Position numbers and translations under genes: made by a program
Source of the DNA: Nemertoderma westbladi
Taxonomy: Eukaryota; Xenacoelomorpha; Nemertodermatida; Nemertodermatidae
Length of the DNA stretch: 25,160 nucleotides
Direction: 5' to 3'
Assembly (NCBI GenBank): GCA_032718475.1
Contig: JAUCBJ010005468.1
Span: 1 to 25,160 of the forward strand
Notes under the pieces: model-generated
Seen by the model: only the letters and a program-made list of their open reading frames with translations
Told to the model about the DNA's origin: nothing
Database searches by the model: none
Shown here: in pieces, positions 17,034 to 25,160 of the stretch
How positions within the stretch are numbered: position 1 is the first letter of the stretch
How the letters are laid out: each line of letters starts with the position of its first letter

Positions 17034-19291
17034 GGAGGTCTGACTCATCCAGTATGGAGTAGGGAAGGGAGGTCTGACTCATCCAGTATGGAGTAGGGAA
17101 GGGAGGTCTGACTCATCCAGTATGGAGTAGGGAAGGAGGTCTGACTCATCCAGTATGGAGTAGGGAAGGGAGGTCTGACTCATCCAGTATGGAGTAGGGA
17201 AGGGAGGTCTGCCTCATCCAGTATGGAGTAGGGAAGGGAGGTCTGACTCATCCAGTATGGAGTAGGGAAGGGAGGTCTGACTCATCCAGTATGGAGTAGG
17301 GAAGGGAACTCATCCAGTATGGAGTAGGGAAGGGAACTCATCCAGTATGGAGTAGGGAAGGGAACTCATCCAGTATGGAGTAGGGAAGGGAGGTCTGACT
17401 CATCCAGTATGGAGTAAGGAAGGGTGGTCTTCCTCATCCAGTATGGAGTAGGGAAGGGAGGTCTGACTCATCCAGTATGGAGTAGGGAAGGGAGGTCTGA
17501 CTCTTCCAGTATGGAGTAGGGAAGGGAACTCATCCAGTATGGAGTAGGGAAGGGAGGTCTGACTCATCCAGTATGGAGTAGGGAAGGGAGGTCTGACTCA
17601 TCCAGTATGGAGTAGGGAAGGGAGGTCTGACTCATCCAGTATGGAGTAGGGAAGGGAGGTCTGACTCATCCAGTATGGAGTAGGGAAGGGAACTCATCCA
17701 GTATGGAGTAGGGAAGGGAGGTCTGACTCATCCAGTATGGAGTAGGGAAGGGAGGTCTGACTCATCCAGTATGGAGTAGGGAAGGGAACTCATCCAGTAT
17801 GGAGTAGGGAAGGGAGGTTTGACTCATCCAGTATGGAGTAGGGAAGGGAACTCATCCAGTATGGAGTAGGGAAGGGAGGTCTGACTCATCCAGTATGGAG
17901 TAGGGAAGTGAGGTCTGACTCATCCAGTATGGAGTAGGGAAGGGAACTCATCCAGTATGGAGTAGGGAAGGGAACTCATCCAGTATGGAGTAGGGAAGGG
18001 AGGTCTGACTCATCCAGTATGGAGTAGGGAAGGGAGGTCTGACTCATCCAGTATGAAGTAGGGAAGGGAACTCATCCAGTATAGAGTAGGGAAGGGAGGT
18101 CTGACTCATCCAGTATGGAGTAGGGAAGGGAGGTCTGACTCATCCAGTATGGAGTAGGGAAGTGAGGTCTGACTCATCCAGTATGGAGTAGGGAAGGGAA
18201 CTCATCCAGTATGGAGTAGGGAAGGGAGGTCTGACTCATCCAGTATGGAGTAGGGAAGGGAGGTCTAACTCATCCAGTATGGAGTAGGGAAGGGAGGTCT
18301 GACTCATCCAGTATGGAGTAGGGAAGGGAGGTCTGACTCATCCAGTATGGAGTAGGGAAGGGAGGTCTGACTCATCCATTATGGAGTAGGTAAGGGAGGT
18401 CTGACTCATCCAGTATGAAGTAGGGAAGGAGGTCTGACTCATCCAGTATGGAGTAGGGAAGGGAGGTCTGACTCATCCAGTATGGAGTAGGGAAGGGAAC
18501 TCATCCAGTATGGAGTAGGGAAGGGAGGTCTGACTCATCCAGTATGGAGTAGGGAAGGGAGGTCTGACTCATCCAGTATGAAGTAGGGAAGGGAACTCAT
18601 CCAGTATGGAGTAGGGAAGGGAGGTCTGACTCATCCATTATGGAGTAGGGAAGGGAGGTCTGACTCATCCAGTATGAAGTAGGGAAGGGAACTCATCCAG
18701 TATAGAGTAGGGAAGGGAGGTCTGACTCATCCAGTATGGAGTAGGGAAGGGAGGTCTGACTCATCCAGTATGGAGTAGGGAAGGGAGGTCTGACTCATCC
18801 AGTATGGAGTAGGGAAGGGAACTCATCCAGTATGGAGTAGGGAAGGGAACTCATCCAGTATGGAGTAGGGAAGGGAACTCATCCAGTATAGAGTAGGGAA
18901 GGGAGGTCTGACTCATCCAGTATGGAGTAGGGAAGGGAGGTCTGACTCATCCAGTATGGAGTAGGGAAGGGAGGTCTGACTCATCCAGTATGGAGTAGGG
19001 AAGGGAACTCATCCAGTATGGAGTAGGGAAGGGAACTCATCCAGTATGGAGTAGGGAAGGGAGGTCTGACTCATCCAGTATGGAGTAAGGAAGGGTGGTC
19101 TGCCTCATCCAGTATGGAGTAGGGAAGGGAGGTCTGACTCATCCAGTATGGAGTAGGGAAGGGAGGTCTGACTCTTCCAGTATGGAGAAGGGAAGGGAAC
19201 TCATCCAGTATGGAGTAGGGAAGGGAACTCATCCAGTATGGAGTAGGGAAGGGAGGTCTGACTCATCCAGTATGGAGTAGGGAAGGGAGGT
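17034..19291. repeat. Minisatellite of 34-bp and 28-bp units, about 70 copies
   Basis: All units share CATCCAGTATGGAGTAGGG followed by AAGGGA. The long form then has GGTCTGACT and the short form ACT, a 6-bp difference, so units are 34 or 28 bp. Long and short forms are interspersed rather than in two blocks. Private variants mark duplications inside the array: GGAGTAAGG at 17411 and 19082 (offset 1671), GTATGAAGTA at 18051 and 18672 (offset 621), and CATCCATTATGG near 18374 and 18634. The unit contains in-frame stops, so no long open frame crosses the array. Purine-rich on the plus strand. Confidence 0.96.
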
Positions 19292-20535
19292 GTAAAAGCT
19301 TTTGTGGGATAACTGATTCGTTTGCCTTGTTGGCCAGTTCCCCCCCGGTCGCTAGAATACTCTAAAGGGGATCTATAGTTAAAATAGTGCAAGCTACCAG
19401 CTTATTGGCTGATTTGCTGTACGCAGGTATCTGGGCTCTGTTTAATCGGCCAACCAGCCTAGGAAGGTTGCGTCATAGCCTTGTTTTGTATCTCCCAATA
19501 GAATTTGAGTTAGCCTTGATTTTGACCTATCACAGAGCTACTGAACTGAAATTTTCCTATCTCACTGCTCTTTCTCTGTGTTGAACGGGAGCTTCGTGGA
19601 ATAAGGGTAGTTGGTATCCTCGTATAGAGTAGTAGTCACGAGTTTTTCAAAGCCACGAAAGAACGGCTTTTTAGTGTTTTGTGCTTTCTGCTTTTTAGCT
19701 CAACACTAGTAGGTTTAATTATAAGGACATATATCCTTTAACTGGCTTTTAATCACTTGAATATCTCACTGCTAAAAATTACCTGCTCAATCAATACTGT
19801 ATACTGCTATTTGTTGTCGGTTATTCATTATATTTGTTGATGAATTATTATATTGGAATAACGAGAAATAACCCCGAAAACCCAATATTCTTGATATACC
19901 GAAGGTAAGAGAGAAAGGTTACCAATAACGATTATGACTTATGTTAAAGTGGTTTGAAGTGAATCTAATGTTATTTGATAGACCCTACATGAGTCAGTCT
20001 GTGTTCCTTTTATATGTGACTAAAATCAGTGAAGATTGGCAGATTAGTGTGCAGTATTGTGCAGCATTGTGTACGAGTGAGTCTGTTAAAGAAGCATTTC
20101 CTAAAGAATGCGCCATATATGTGAATTATAATTAAGCCATATCGTTGTGAGTAGTTTAAGTCATAACTCTGTTTATATAAATAAAGCGCCACGTCCTAAA
20201 GGAACTGTTAATATTCCCTAAGGTGAATAATATTGTCAGAGATTATATAATACTGTCAGTCGAATAATACATTAGGCTTACATAGCAATAAAATTAAACC
20301 GTCGAACCCAATCTCCCGGGAATATCCAGCGGGTGAATGATCGCGCACAGATTGGTTTCGACTAGTGTAGTGAATCAAATACTTGTCATAGGCTAAAAAG
20401 CGATTTAATATCTAGAAGACATCTTAATTTGGCGGATTAAACTGCCAAAGGTCTGAAAGCGCGAACATTAAAGGATATAGCTTCTTTATTGCAGTAAGCA
20501 ATAAAGTTGAAAGTACCGGTCAACCGGTAAACCTG
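19292..20535. other. Unassigned sequence right of the minisatellite
   Basis: No supportable gene. Frames of about 60 codons at 19387-19584 and 19941-20135 have no domains and match chance expectation. Composition is moderate, with many CTA/TAG words. It could be transposon leader or unique intergenic sequence. Confidence 0.45.
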
Positions 20536-20668
20536 AACCGGTACATCTGTAGGTCAGTAGGCCCAACTGCCAGAACCGGTACTGCCGTAGGTCCGTAGGT
20601 CCAACTGCCAGAACCGGTACTTCTGTAGGTCCGTAGGCCTAGCTGTCCTAACCGGTACTTCCGTATAA
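20536..20668. repeat. 38-bp tandem repeat built on AACCGGTAC
   Basis: Copies begin AACCGGTAC at 20536, 20574, 20612 and 20650 (the last partial), each followed by TCTGTAGGTC, GTAGGC and CAACTGCCAG with small changes. The period is 38 bp. The word is the same one scattered through 14085-14415. Confidence 0.9.
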
Positions 20669-20840
20669 GTACACTAGTATTATTCGATTTGATTGTTGCA
20701 TACCGGTAGGCTGTTAAGGGATTAGGGATTGATCACCCCTTATTCCTTTATATGGTTTACTTATTTCTGTCAAGTTTTATTTATTTGTAGGCCAGTATTG
20801 AACAGAAGGCGTATAAACCTGATCAGATTGTACAGACGAT

Positions 20841-21416
20841 TTGTATGCTGAGCTGTTGTCTGATTGCTGTTAAGTCCGAACGAATTGCAGTGTGTGTAGA
20901 TCACCTGTCCGATTAAGTACGGTTAGGAAGTAGGGGCAGCGAATGCTGTAAGGTAAACCCCCAACTAAATAATAAGTCGTACTACTGGGTTAGAACGCAT
21001 ACTCCCTAATCATTTCGGAGTCTGCATGTCCTGTAGTTTATTTAGGCTTGAGAGTAGTCTGCCATCGTTTAGTCTGTACTTTGTTTGTGTAAGTCTGTAC
21101 GGGTAGCGTATAATTTTATTTAGATAATTTGTAGGCTGGATAGTTGTCTGGCTGTTATTAGGTCTGAACGGATTGCAGCGTGTGTAGATCACTTGTCCGA
21201 TAAAGAACGGTTAGGAAGTAGGGGCAGCGAATGCTGTAAGGTAAACCCCCAATTAAAGAATAAGTCGTACTACTGGGTTAGAACGCATACTACCTAATTA
21301 TTTCGGAGTCTGCATATACCGTAGTTTGTTTGGGCTTGATAGTAGTCTGTCAGTGTTCGGTCTGCATTTTTTTTGAGTAGTTTGTACGCGTAGCGTAATA
21401 TTTATTATTCAGAGTT
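20841..21416. repeat. 288-bp tandem duplication
   Basis: Two adjacent units, 20841-21128 and 21129-21416, align across their length with constant offset: CG(A/G)ATTGCAG at 20881 and 21169, GGTTAGGAAGTAGGGG at 20921 and 21209, TTCGGAGTCTGCAT at 21014 and 21302, GTAGCGTA at 21103 and 21390. Conservation is best in the middle (AGGGGCAGCGAATGCTGTAA). The copies differ at many scattered sites, so the duplication is old. Neither copy has an open frame. Confidence 0.9.
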
Positions 21417-23334
21417 TATGCGATTATTCGCAACATTCATTCCCCAAGTTTGTTCCTACAGTAATTGTGTTTGTTATACATACCGCTATAGTTAAATTAA
21501 CCCCGGTACTACACGGGCTGCTTGGCGTAGGTAAAGACTGGTGATTTTGTGCATCGGTCACTCCAGCAGATGCCGTGGTTCTTTTAGCTGTTCAAGTATA
21601 TCTAACTACTGATTATCTGTTGTACAAGTACTCGTACCTAATTTAGGGTTTAGTGTACAGTGCTTTCCGAGAGTAATTAGTGTAGGCATTATATTTGTGT
21701 TGTAAAGTGGTTGATAGGCACGTTCGATTAGCTCTATTAACTTCTAGGTAGGAACACTCCGTGATACATAACGTAGAACCTATAGCGATACGGCTATAGG
21801 TCGTCAGGCGGTGGTATTTTTCTATCTGGGCAACGCAGTGTATTTACTACTACGTATTATTTTCAAATACCGCAGTACCCTGTCCGTTGTAATAACCAGT
21901 TTTCTAACCCTTTGTTAGGCTGGTTTGTAGACTTCTTGTAAAATTACCCTGAAAATTCGTATTTGTGTTTATTGGAAGAGATACGCCTATTCCTACTATG
22001 CGAAAAGACGGTAACAATACCTGCAATATCCTACTGTAAAGTTTGTAAATCAAATCATAAATCCGACCTTCTCACCAAACAGTAAACTCTAAGTAAGCGA
22101 AAATATCGCAGTATCGATCTCTTATAACCGGTGAGGCAGAAAACAGTCTACGAGCAGACAAACTTCGATGAAACAAAATCCTGCGCAGCGAATCCTAAAA
22201 TCAGGCTGACTCACTGACGGACTAAAAGGCTCGTATACCTTGCCGCGGTGTGATTTATATGGTTGGGCAAAGGGACGCTAGCTAGGTACAGAGGCAGATA
22301 TTTGGAGATGTCTAACTAGCGGGCAAAGCACAGTACGGACAAAGTTAATTTTATATATTTCGAGGTGTAAATAATTTCTAACGCGCGTGTGTTAATTCTG
22401 AACGGTCAAAACAGTTTTGCTCCTTCACATATATAATTACTGGGTACGGTGTGCATTTACGAATATTCTAATTTTGTAACTTGTAGGTCCAATACTCACG
22501 AATGATAAGGTTCCTTCCCCTCTTGCGTATTTCCAGGACTCAAATTCAGGCATAAGGTTAATACTACGCCCAGAATTCGGCAATTTTAGGTACCAGGTCC
22601 CTGATACTAAGAAGAGATGTGTTAGTTTACTACTGTAGGCGTACGGGTACTAATAGCTATCCTGGTTCCTATCTAGAATTTTAGTCACCCAGGTAGTCCG
22701 GGTAACTTCCTATTAGGGCGTTGGCGGGGACACGGTAGATGTTAGTATATCCCTGATAGCCTCAATTTATTTGCGCCTAGTGTAAACTGCCCTACCGCCT
22801 GAACGGTACAATCCCAATTCAGGTGAAAACACAGCAACCCCTTAGCCTACAAGTTCTGATGTAATGGACACTGTCGTACTGCAAATAGTCGCACACACAC
22901 CTGTACTTAGCAAGAGTTAAGCATACAGTTTGCTGCACCCCAACCAATTGGTATGCTTCGTACCGGTGTGCCTACGTCCTATCTGCGTACTAGTATCTGC
23001 TCTCTCTCCCTCCCCGTAGGAATATGAAGGTCTACTGTGGGTTTTTCCTGAATCAAGACAGTACAGTCCCTATGATGTAATTTTGGGCTTACAGCGTGTC
23101 ACTACGTCTACCTTTTGATCTTTTGGTCTTACACTTAGGTAGCAAGGATCGAACGCTGTCTAACCTTTCAGGCGATGGGCGAATAACTCTAAAATGGTAT
23201 TGCGGGTTGTCTCTCGTCTACATTCCCGTGATGTTCCCGTTCATTGCTGCGGCCCGATCTCTAGCCGGCCATCCTGTCCCTGAGTTTGTTCACCGTAGTG
23301 AATCCATAGTAAAACAGATAGAAAAGGGCTGAGA
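21417..23334. other. Unassigned sequence, no convincing gene
   Basis: About 1.9 kb without long open frames. A pyrimidine-rich tract followed by an AG (CTCTCTCCCTCCCCGTAG, ending near 23020) resembles a 3' splice acceptor. The frame after it stays open for only about 33 codons before a stop. A 78-codon plus frame at 23096-23332 starts with GTG and shows no domain. I therefore report no gene. Confidence 0.4.
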
Positions 23335-23354
23335 TGTGACTAGTATTTTTGACT

Positions 23355-23360
23355 TTTATT
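23355..23360 (-). terminator. AATAAA polyadenylation signal in candidate LTR
   Basis: Minus-strand AATAAA about 115 bp downstream of the TATA box at 23474-23484. A promoter followed this closely by a poly(A) signal is normal in an LTR and unusual for a host gene. Confidence 0.4.
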
Positions 23361-23473
23361 ACAAAAGATATAATAACTATTATACAATAAACAATGTAAT
23401 CTGAAATAAGACAGAAAGTTAAGGTAGATCAGCAATTGAGATTGAATTAGTGAATTAATGAACGAAATCGCAC

Positions 23474-23484
23474 CTTTATATACC
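23474..23484 (-). promoter_or_regulatory. TATA box, GGTATATAAAG
   Basis: A near-consensus TATA box on the minus strand, with a perfect inverted repeat ending 17 bp upstream. Transcription would start around 23450 and run toward 23355. Confidence 0.45.
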
Positions 23485-23500
23485 AAATTTGTGCCGCAAT

Positions 23501-23522
23501 CAATCGAGAAAATTCTCGATTG
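23501..23522. promoter_or_regulatory. Perfect 10-bp inverted repeat upstream of TATA
   Basis: CAATCGAGAA, a 2-bp spacer AA, then TTCTCGATTG: perfect arms. The centre reads GAA-nn-TTC, the spacing of paired heat-shock-factor half sites, and a third imperfect site (GAT) follows. It could be an operator for a stress-responsive factor or a chance palindrome in AT-rich DNA. Confidence 0.4.
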
Positions 23523-23690
23523 TTCTATAGGTTCTAACAGGGTTTTAAAGATAGCTATTGGTCCAGCTAATATATAACTTGCACGACATTGGTTACAATC
23601 AAATAACTACAGTCTCATTGGTACAGATAAATGCAATTAATTTGTAACGGTTAATTTAAATGAGTTGAAATTCTGTACAAAAAATAATTC

Positions 23691-23770
23691 GCACTTACTA
23701 GGATTTGAACTCAATACCTACTACACATATAATTTCCAACGCTCTACCAACTGAGCTACTGAACCACTTG
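23691..23770 (-). repeat. tRNA-like segment (tRNA pseudogene or SINE head)
   Basis: The minus strand reads TAGCTCAGTTGGTAGAGC, a perfect D arm and A box, then after about 30 nt GAGTTCAAATCC, a good B box with a correctly placed TTCAAAT loop. The anticodon stem, T stem and acceptor stem do not pair properly (the 5' GGTTCAG has no partner), so I do not call a functional tRNA. It lies within the candidate LTR. Confidence 0.55.
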
Positions 23771-24186
23771 ACCGATAGATGTACAATAGATAGAACCAAT
23801 ACTAATGAGAACTCAAAGCAATCTTTACAAAGTTAATTCGAATAAAAATAAAATTTTGAAAATCCACGGCATTTAGGGAATATAATTCTATACCGCTCCA
23901 TGAAAACAGGATATTATCGTGCATAAAATATACGGTTTTCACCAATAATCAATCAAACTATAGAATACTTAGGGCGTACTTACATATTTACAATTAAATT
24001 TCAAACAATACTTCCTTTCTACGTAATGATTCGATACAAAAATAATTACAAATTCAAACTTTACGTATTTAAGGCTTTACTAAGTAAGTACAATATAAAT
24101 CTAAATTAAATTCACCAATATAAATCTATTGCATTTCAATATCGCATAAATTCAAACAATTACAAATACAAATAAATGAAAACAAT

Positions 24187-24796
24187 AAGAAAGGCTCGCG
24201 AGTCTTCCATCTACTATTGCATCCCAAATATTGCATAAATTCAAGTAATTACAAATACTTTCGTACCTAAATGTAGATTGTATAAGTTTGGAATAATTAC
24301 AAATATGAGTCTTTCTGAGCACAAAACTTTCTGACTATAAAACTTTCTAAATACAAAATATAACACTTTACAAATGAAACTATAAGAAAGGCCCACGAGT
24401 CTTCCGTCTACTCTTACTTTCTGTTTCACTGTAAATACAAATACTACTTATAAAATATAAATTGCATAATATTCGGAACAATATAAATTGCATAAGTTCG
24501 GAATAATATAAATTGCATAAGTTCGAAATAATCACGTAAATATAAAATATAAATTCTTACTAAATATAAGTTTTACAAAATATAAGTCTTTACTTAAATA
24601 TAAATATAAACTGCATAAGTTTAGAACAATATAAACTCCTTTGCATCTCAAATATGAAACATAAATCTTTCAAGTATAAGTTCAAATTGCATAAGTTCGG
24701 AATAAGCACAAATATACAATATAAGTTTTATTTTCTAAATATAAGACATATAATTCAAAATAAATCATAAATCATAAGAAACGCTCACGAGTCTTA
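24187..24796 (-). repeat. Spaced repeat of an AAGACTCGTGAG motif
   Basis: A 20-bp motif (plus strand AAGAAAGGCTCGCGAGTCTT and variants) occurs at 24187, 24384 and 24776. The spacings are 197 and 392 bp, about one and two times 197, suggesting a decayed tandem array of about 197-bp units with the motif lost from one. Between them AAATTGCATAAGTTCGGAA recurs (near 24460, 24487, 24511 and 24687). The outermost copy starts 5 bp inside the candidate LTR end. Confidence 0.6.
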
Positions 24797-24802
24797 CATC
24801 CA

Positions 24803-24819
24803 CCCTTGCCCTCCCTTTT
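24803..24819 (-). promoter_or_regulatory. Polypurine tract
   Basis: The minus strand reads AAAAGGGAGGGCAAGGG, 16 of 17 purines, overlapping the stop codon of the upstream ORF and directly followed by a TG. This is the arrangement used to prime plus-strand DNA in LTR retrotransposons. Confidence 0.5.
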
Positions 24820-25159
24820 ATCGCTTAGTTGATCGAGCCCTGCCGCGTCCTCGAAAACTGCGCACAGGTGACTTTGCTCGCGATATGGGACTAATGGGGC
24901 GAGTCACTGGTTTACTTGGGACGTTGAGGGACGGTGCGACTATTTCCTCGCAAATTCGTCTGTTTGGCATCCCAAAACCTCGACCAATTCCTCGTGACCG
25001 ATCAGTCGTCACTACAGTTGGTAGAACGTCTGGGAACGCGTGAGAAGCGGACGACGCAGACCCAAGAGTAGCTTGCGCCCCCTGTTGATCAGCTGGTGTA
25101 TGTCCCGATCCTCCTACTGGTTCTCTTGGAAGTGATACCGTATCCCGAGTAACTCGAAT
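24818..25159 (-). CDS. C-terminus of a basic, probably retroelement-encoded protein (partial)
   Basis: The minus-strand frame is open from the window edge to a TAA at 24818-24820, giving 113 residues with no start inside the window; a GTG near 25010 is not a convincing start. The sequence is disordered-looking, rich in Ser, Pro, Gly and Arg, with GIGRGFGMPNRRICEEIV in the middle and a strongly basic end (VRSFRGRGRARSTKR). Such basic tails occur at the C-terminus of retroelement polyproteins and in nucleic-acid-binding proteins. The stop codon lies inside a polypurine tract that abuts the candidate LTR, which favours a Ty3/gypsy-like polyprotein end or a third ORF. No catalytic motif is visible, so the family stays unassigned. 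Confidence 0.5.
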   Translation of the reverse strand: MRVTRDTVSLPREPVGGSGHTPADQQGAQATLGSASSASHAFPDVLPTVVTTDRSRGIGRGFGMPNRRICEEIVAPSLNVPSKPVTRPISPISRAKSPVRSFRGRGRARSTKR

Positions 25160-25160
25160 G

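Larger units (their letters stand above)
23335..24802 (-). mobile_element. Candidate 3' LTR of a minus-strand LTR retrotransposon
   Basis: On the minus strand, a purine tract (24819-24803) is followed directly by TGGATGTAAGACTCG, the position and TG start expected of a 3' LTR. Inside lie, in order, a repeated 20-bp motif, AT-rich sequence, a tRNA-like segment (23770-23691), a perfect palindrome (23522-23501), a TATA box (23484-23474) and AATAAA (23360-23355). The minus strand then reads CTAGTCACA, which may be the CA end near 23335. Only one LTR is in the window, so its limits cannot be confirmed by comparison. The length of about 1.47 kb is long but possible for Ty3/gypsy-like elements. Confidence 0.45.

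Noticed and set aside
17034-19291. CRISPR-like repeat-spacer array, because a constant core alternates with two spacer lengths
   Set aside because: The apparent spacers are only two near-constant sequences (with and without GGTCTG), not unique ones.
23096-23332. 78-codon plus frame
   Set aside because: It starts with GTG, has no domain or splice partner, and length alone is not convincing. An acceptor-like tract near 23020 leads into a different, short frame.
23691-23770. Functional tRNA gene
   Set aside because: The D arm and T loop are good, but acceptor, anticodon and T stems do not pair.
1-25160. A multi-gene operon, defence system or biosynthetic cluster
   Set aside because: No adjacent co-directional genes, ribosome binding sites or enzyme domains other than retroelement ones are present.

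Overview
This window reads as eukaryotic, repeat-rich, mostly non-coding DNA. There is no operon-like gene packing. One gene has a clean GT-AG intron, and the rest is minisatellites plus remnants of several eukaryotic retroelement and DNA-transposon classes. Frequent AGGCCTA and ACCGGTA words, LINE remnants of the CR1/L2 kind, tRNA-headed SINE sequence and a Penelope-like element together suggest a marine invertebrate, perhaps an echinoderm or hemichordate. That placement is an impression from memory, not a test.

Layout, left half. A 40-bp GC-rich minisatellite lies at 366-940, followed by a weak tRNA-like patch. Two non-autonomous DNA transposons follow: one with homopolymer-G termini (1319-2040) and one GC-rich and flanked by TTAA (2449-2669). 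The only convincing host gene is on the minus strand: exon 1 at 4785-5045 and exon 2 at 3493-3720. It encodes a secreted protein of about 162 residues with eight cysteines in the mature part, and its intron carries a sense-oriented tRNA-derived SINE. About 210 bp upstream of its start codon begins a 2.76-kb array of 16-bp repeats (5253-8016), which contains an exact 842-bp higher-order tandem duplication.

Layout, middle. A decayed CR1/L2-type LINE on the plus strand runs from 8719 to about 13160: an ORF1 remnant, a 30-bp minisatellite of about 41 units at the ORF1/ORF2 position, ORF2 endonuclease and linker remnants, then a reverse-transcriptase remnant that stops before the YADD box. The RT region is interrupted by a 321-bp minus-strand RTE-like LINE tail with a perfect 8-bp target duplication. 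Then come an unassigned minus-strand zinc-finger-like ORF (13427-13885), a probable LINE 3' tail near 14968, and two head-to-head copies of a Penelope-like element (15001-16151). One of these keeps a GIY-YIG endonuclease domain; the other has lost its core.

Layout, right half. A 2.26-kb minisatellite built from two interchangeable unit lengths, 34 and 28 bp, fills 17034-19291. About 4 kb without recognisable genes follows, holding a 38-bp repeat and a 288-bp tandem duplication. The right end is best explained as the 3' end of a minus-strand LTR retrotransposon: the C-terminus of a basic ORF whose stop codon overlaps a polypurine tract, followed at once by a TG-starting candidate LTR of about 1.47 kb that contains a TATA box, a poly(A) signal, a perfect palindrome and a tRNA-like segment.

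I found no multi-gene system acting together. The notable content is structural: nested and inverted retroelements, satellites with two levels of organisation, and one conserved-looking secreted protein gene of unknown function.
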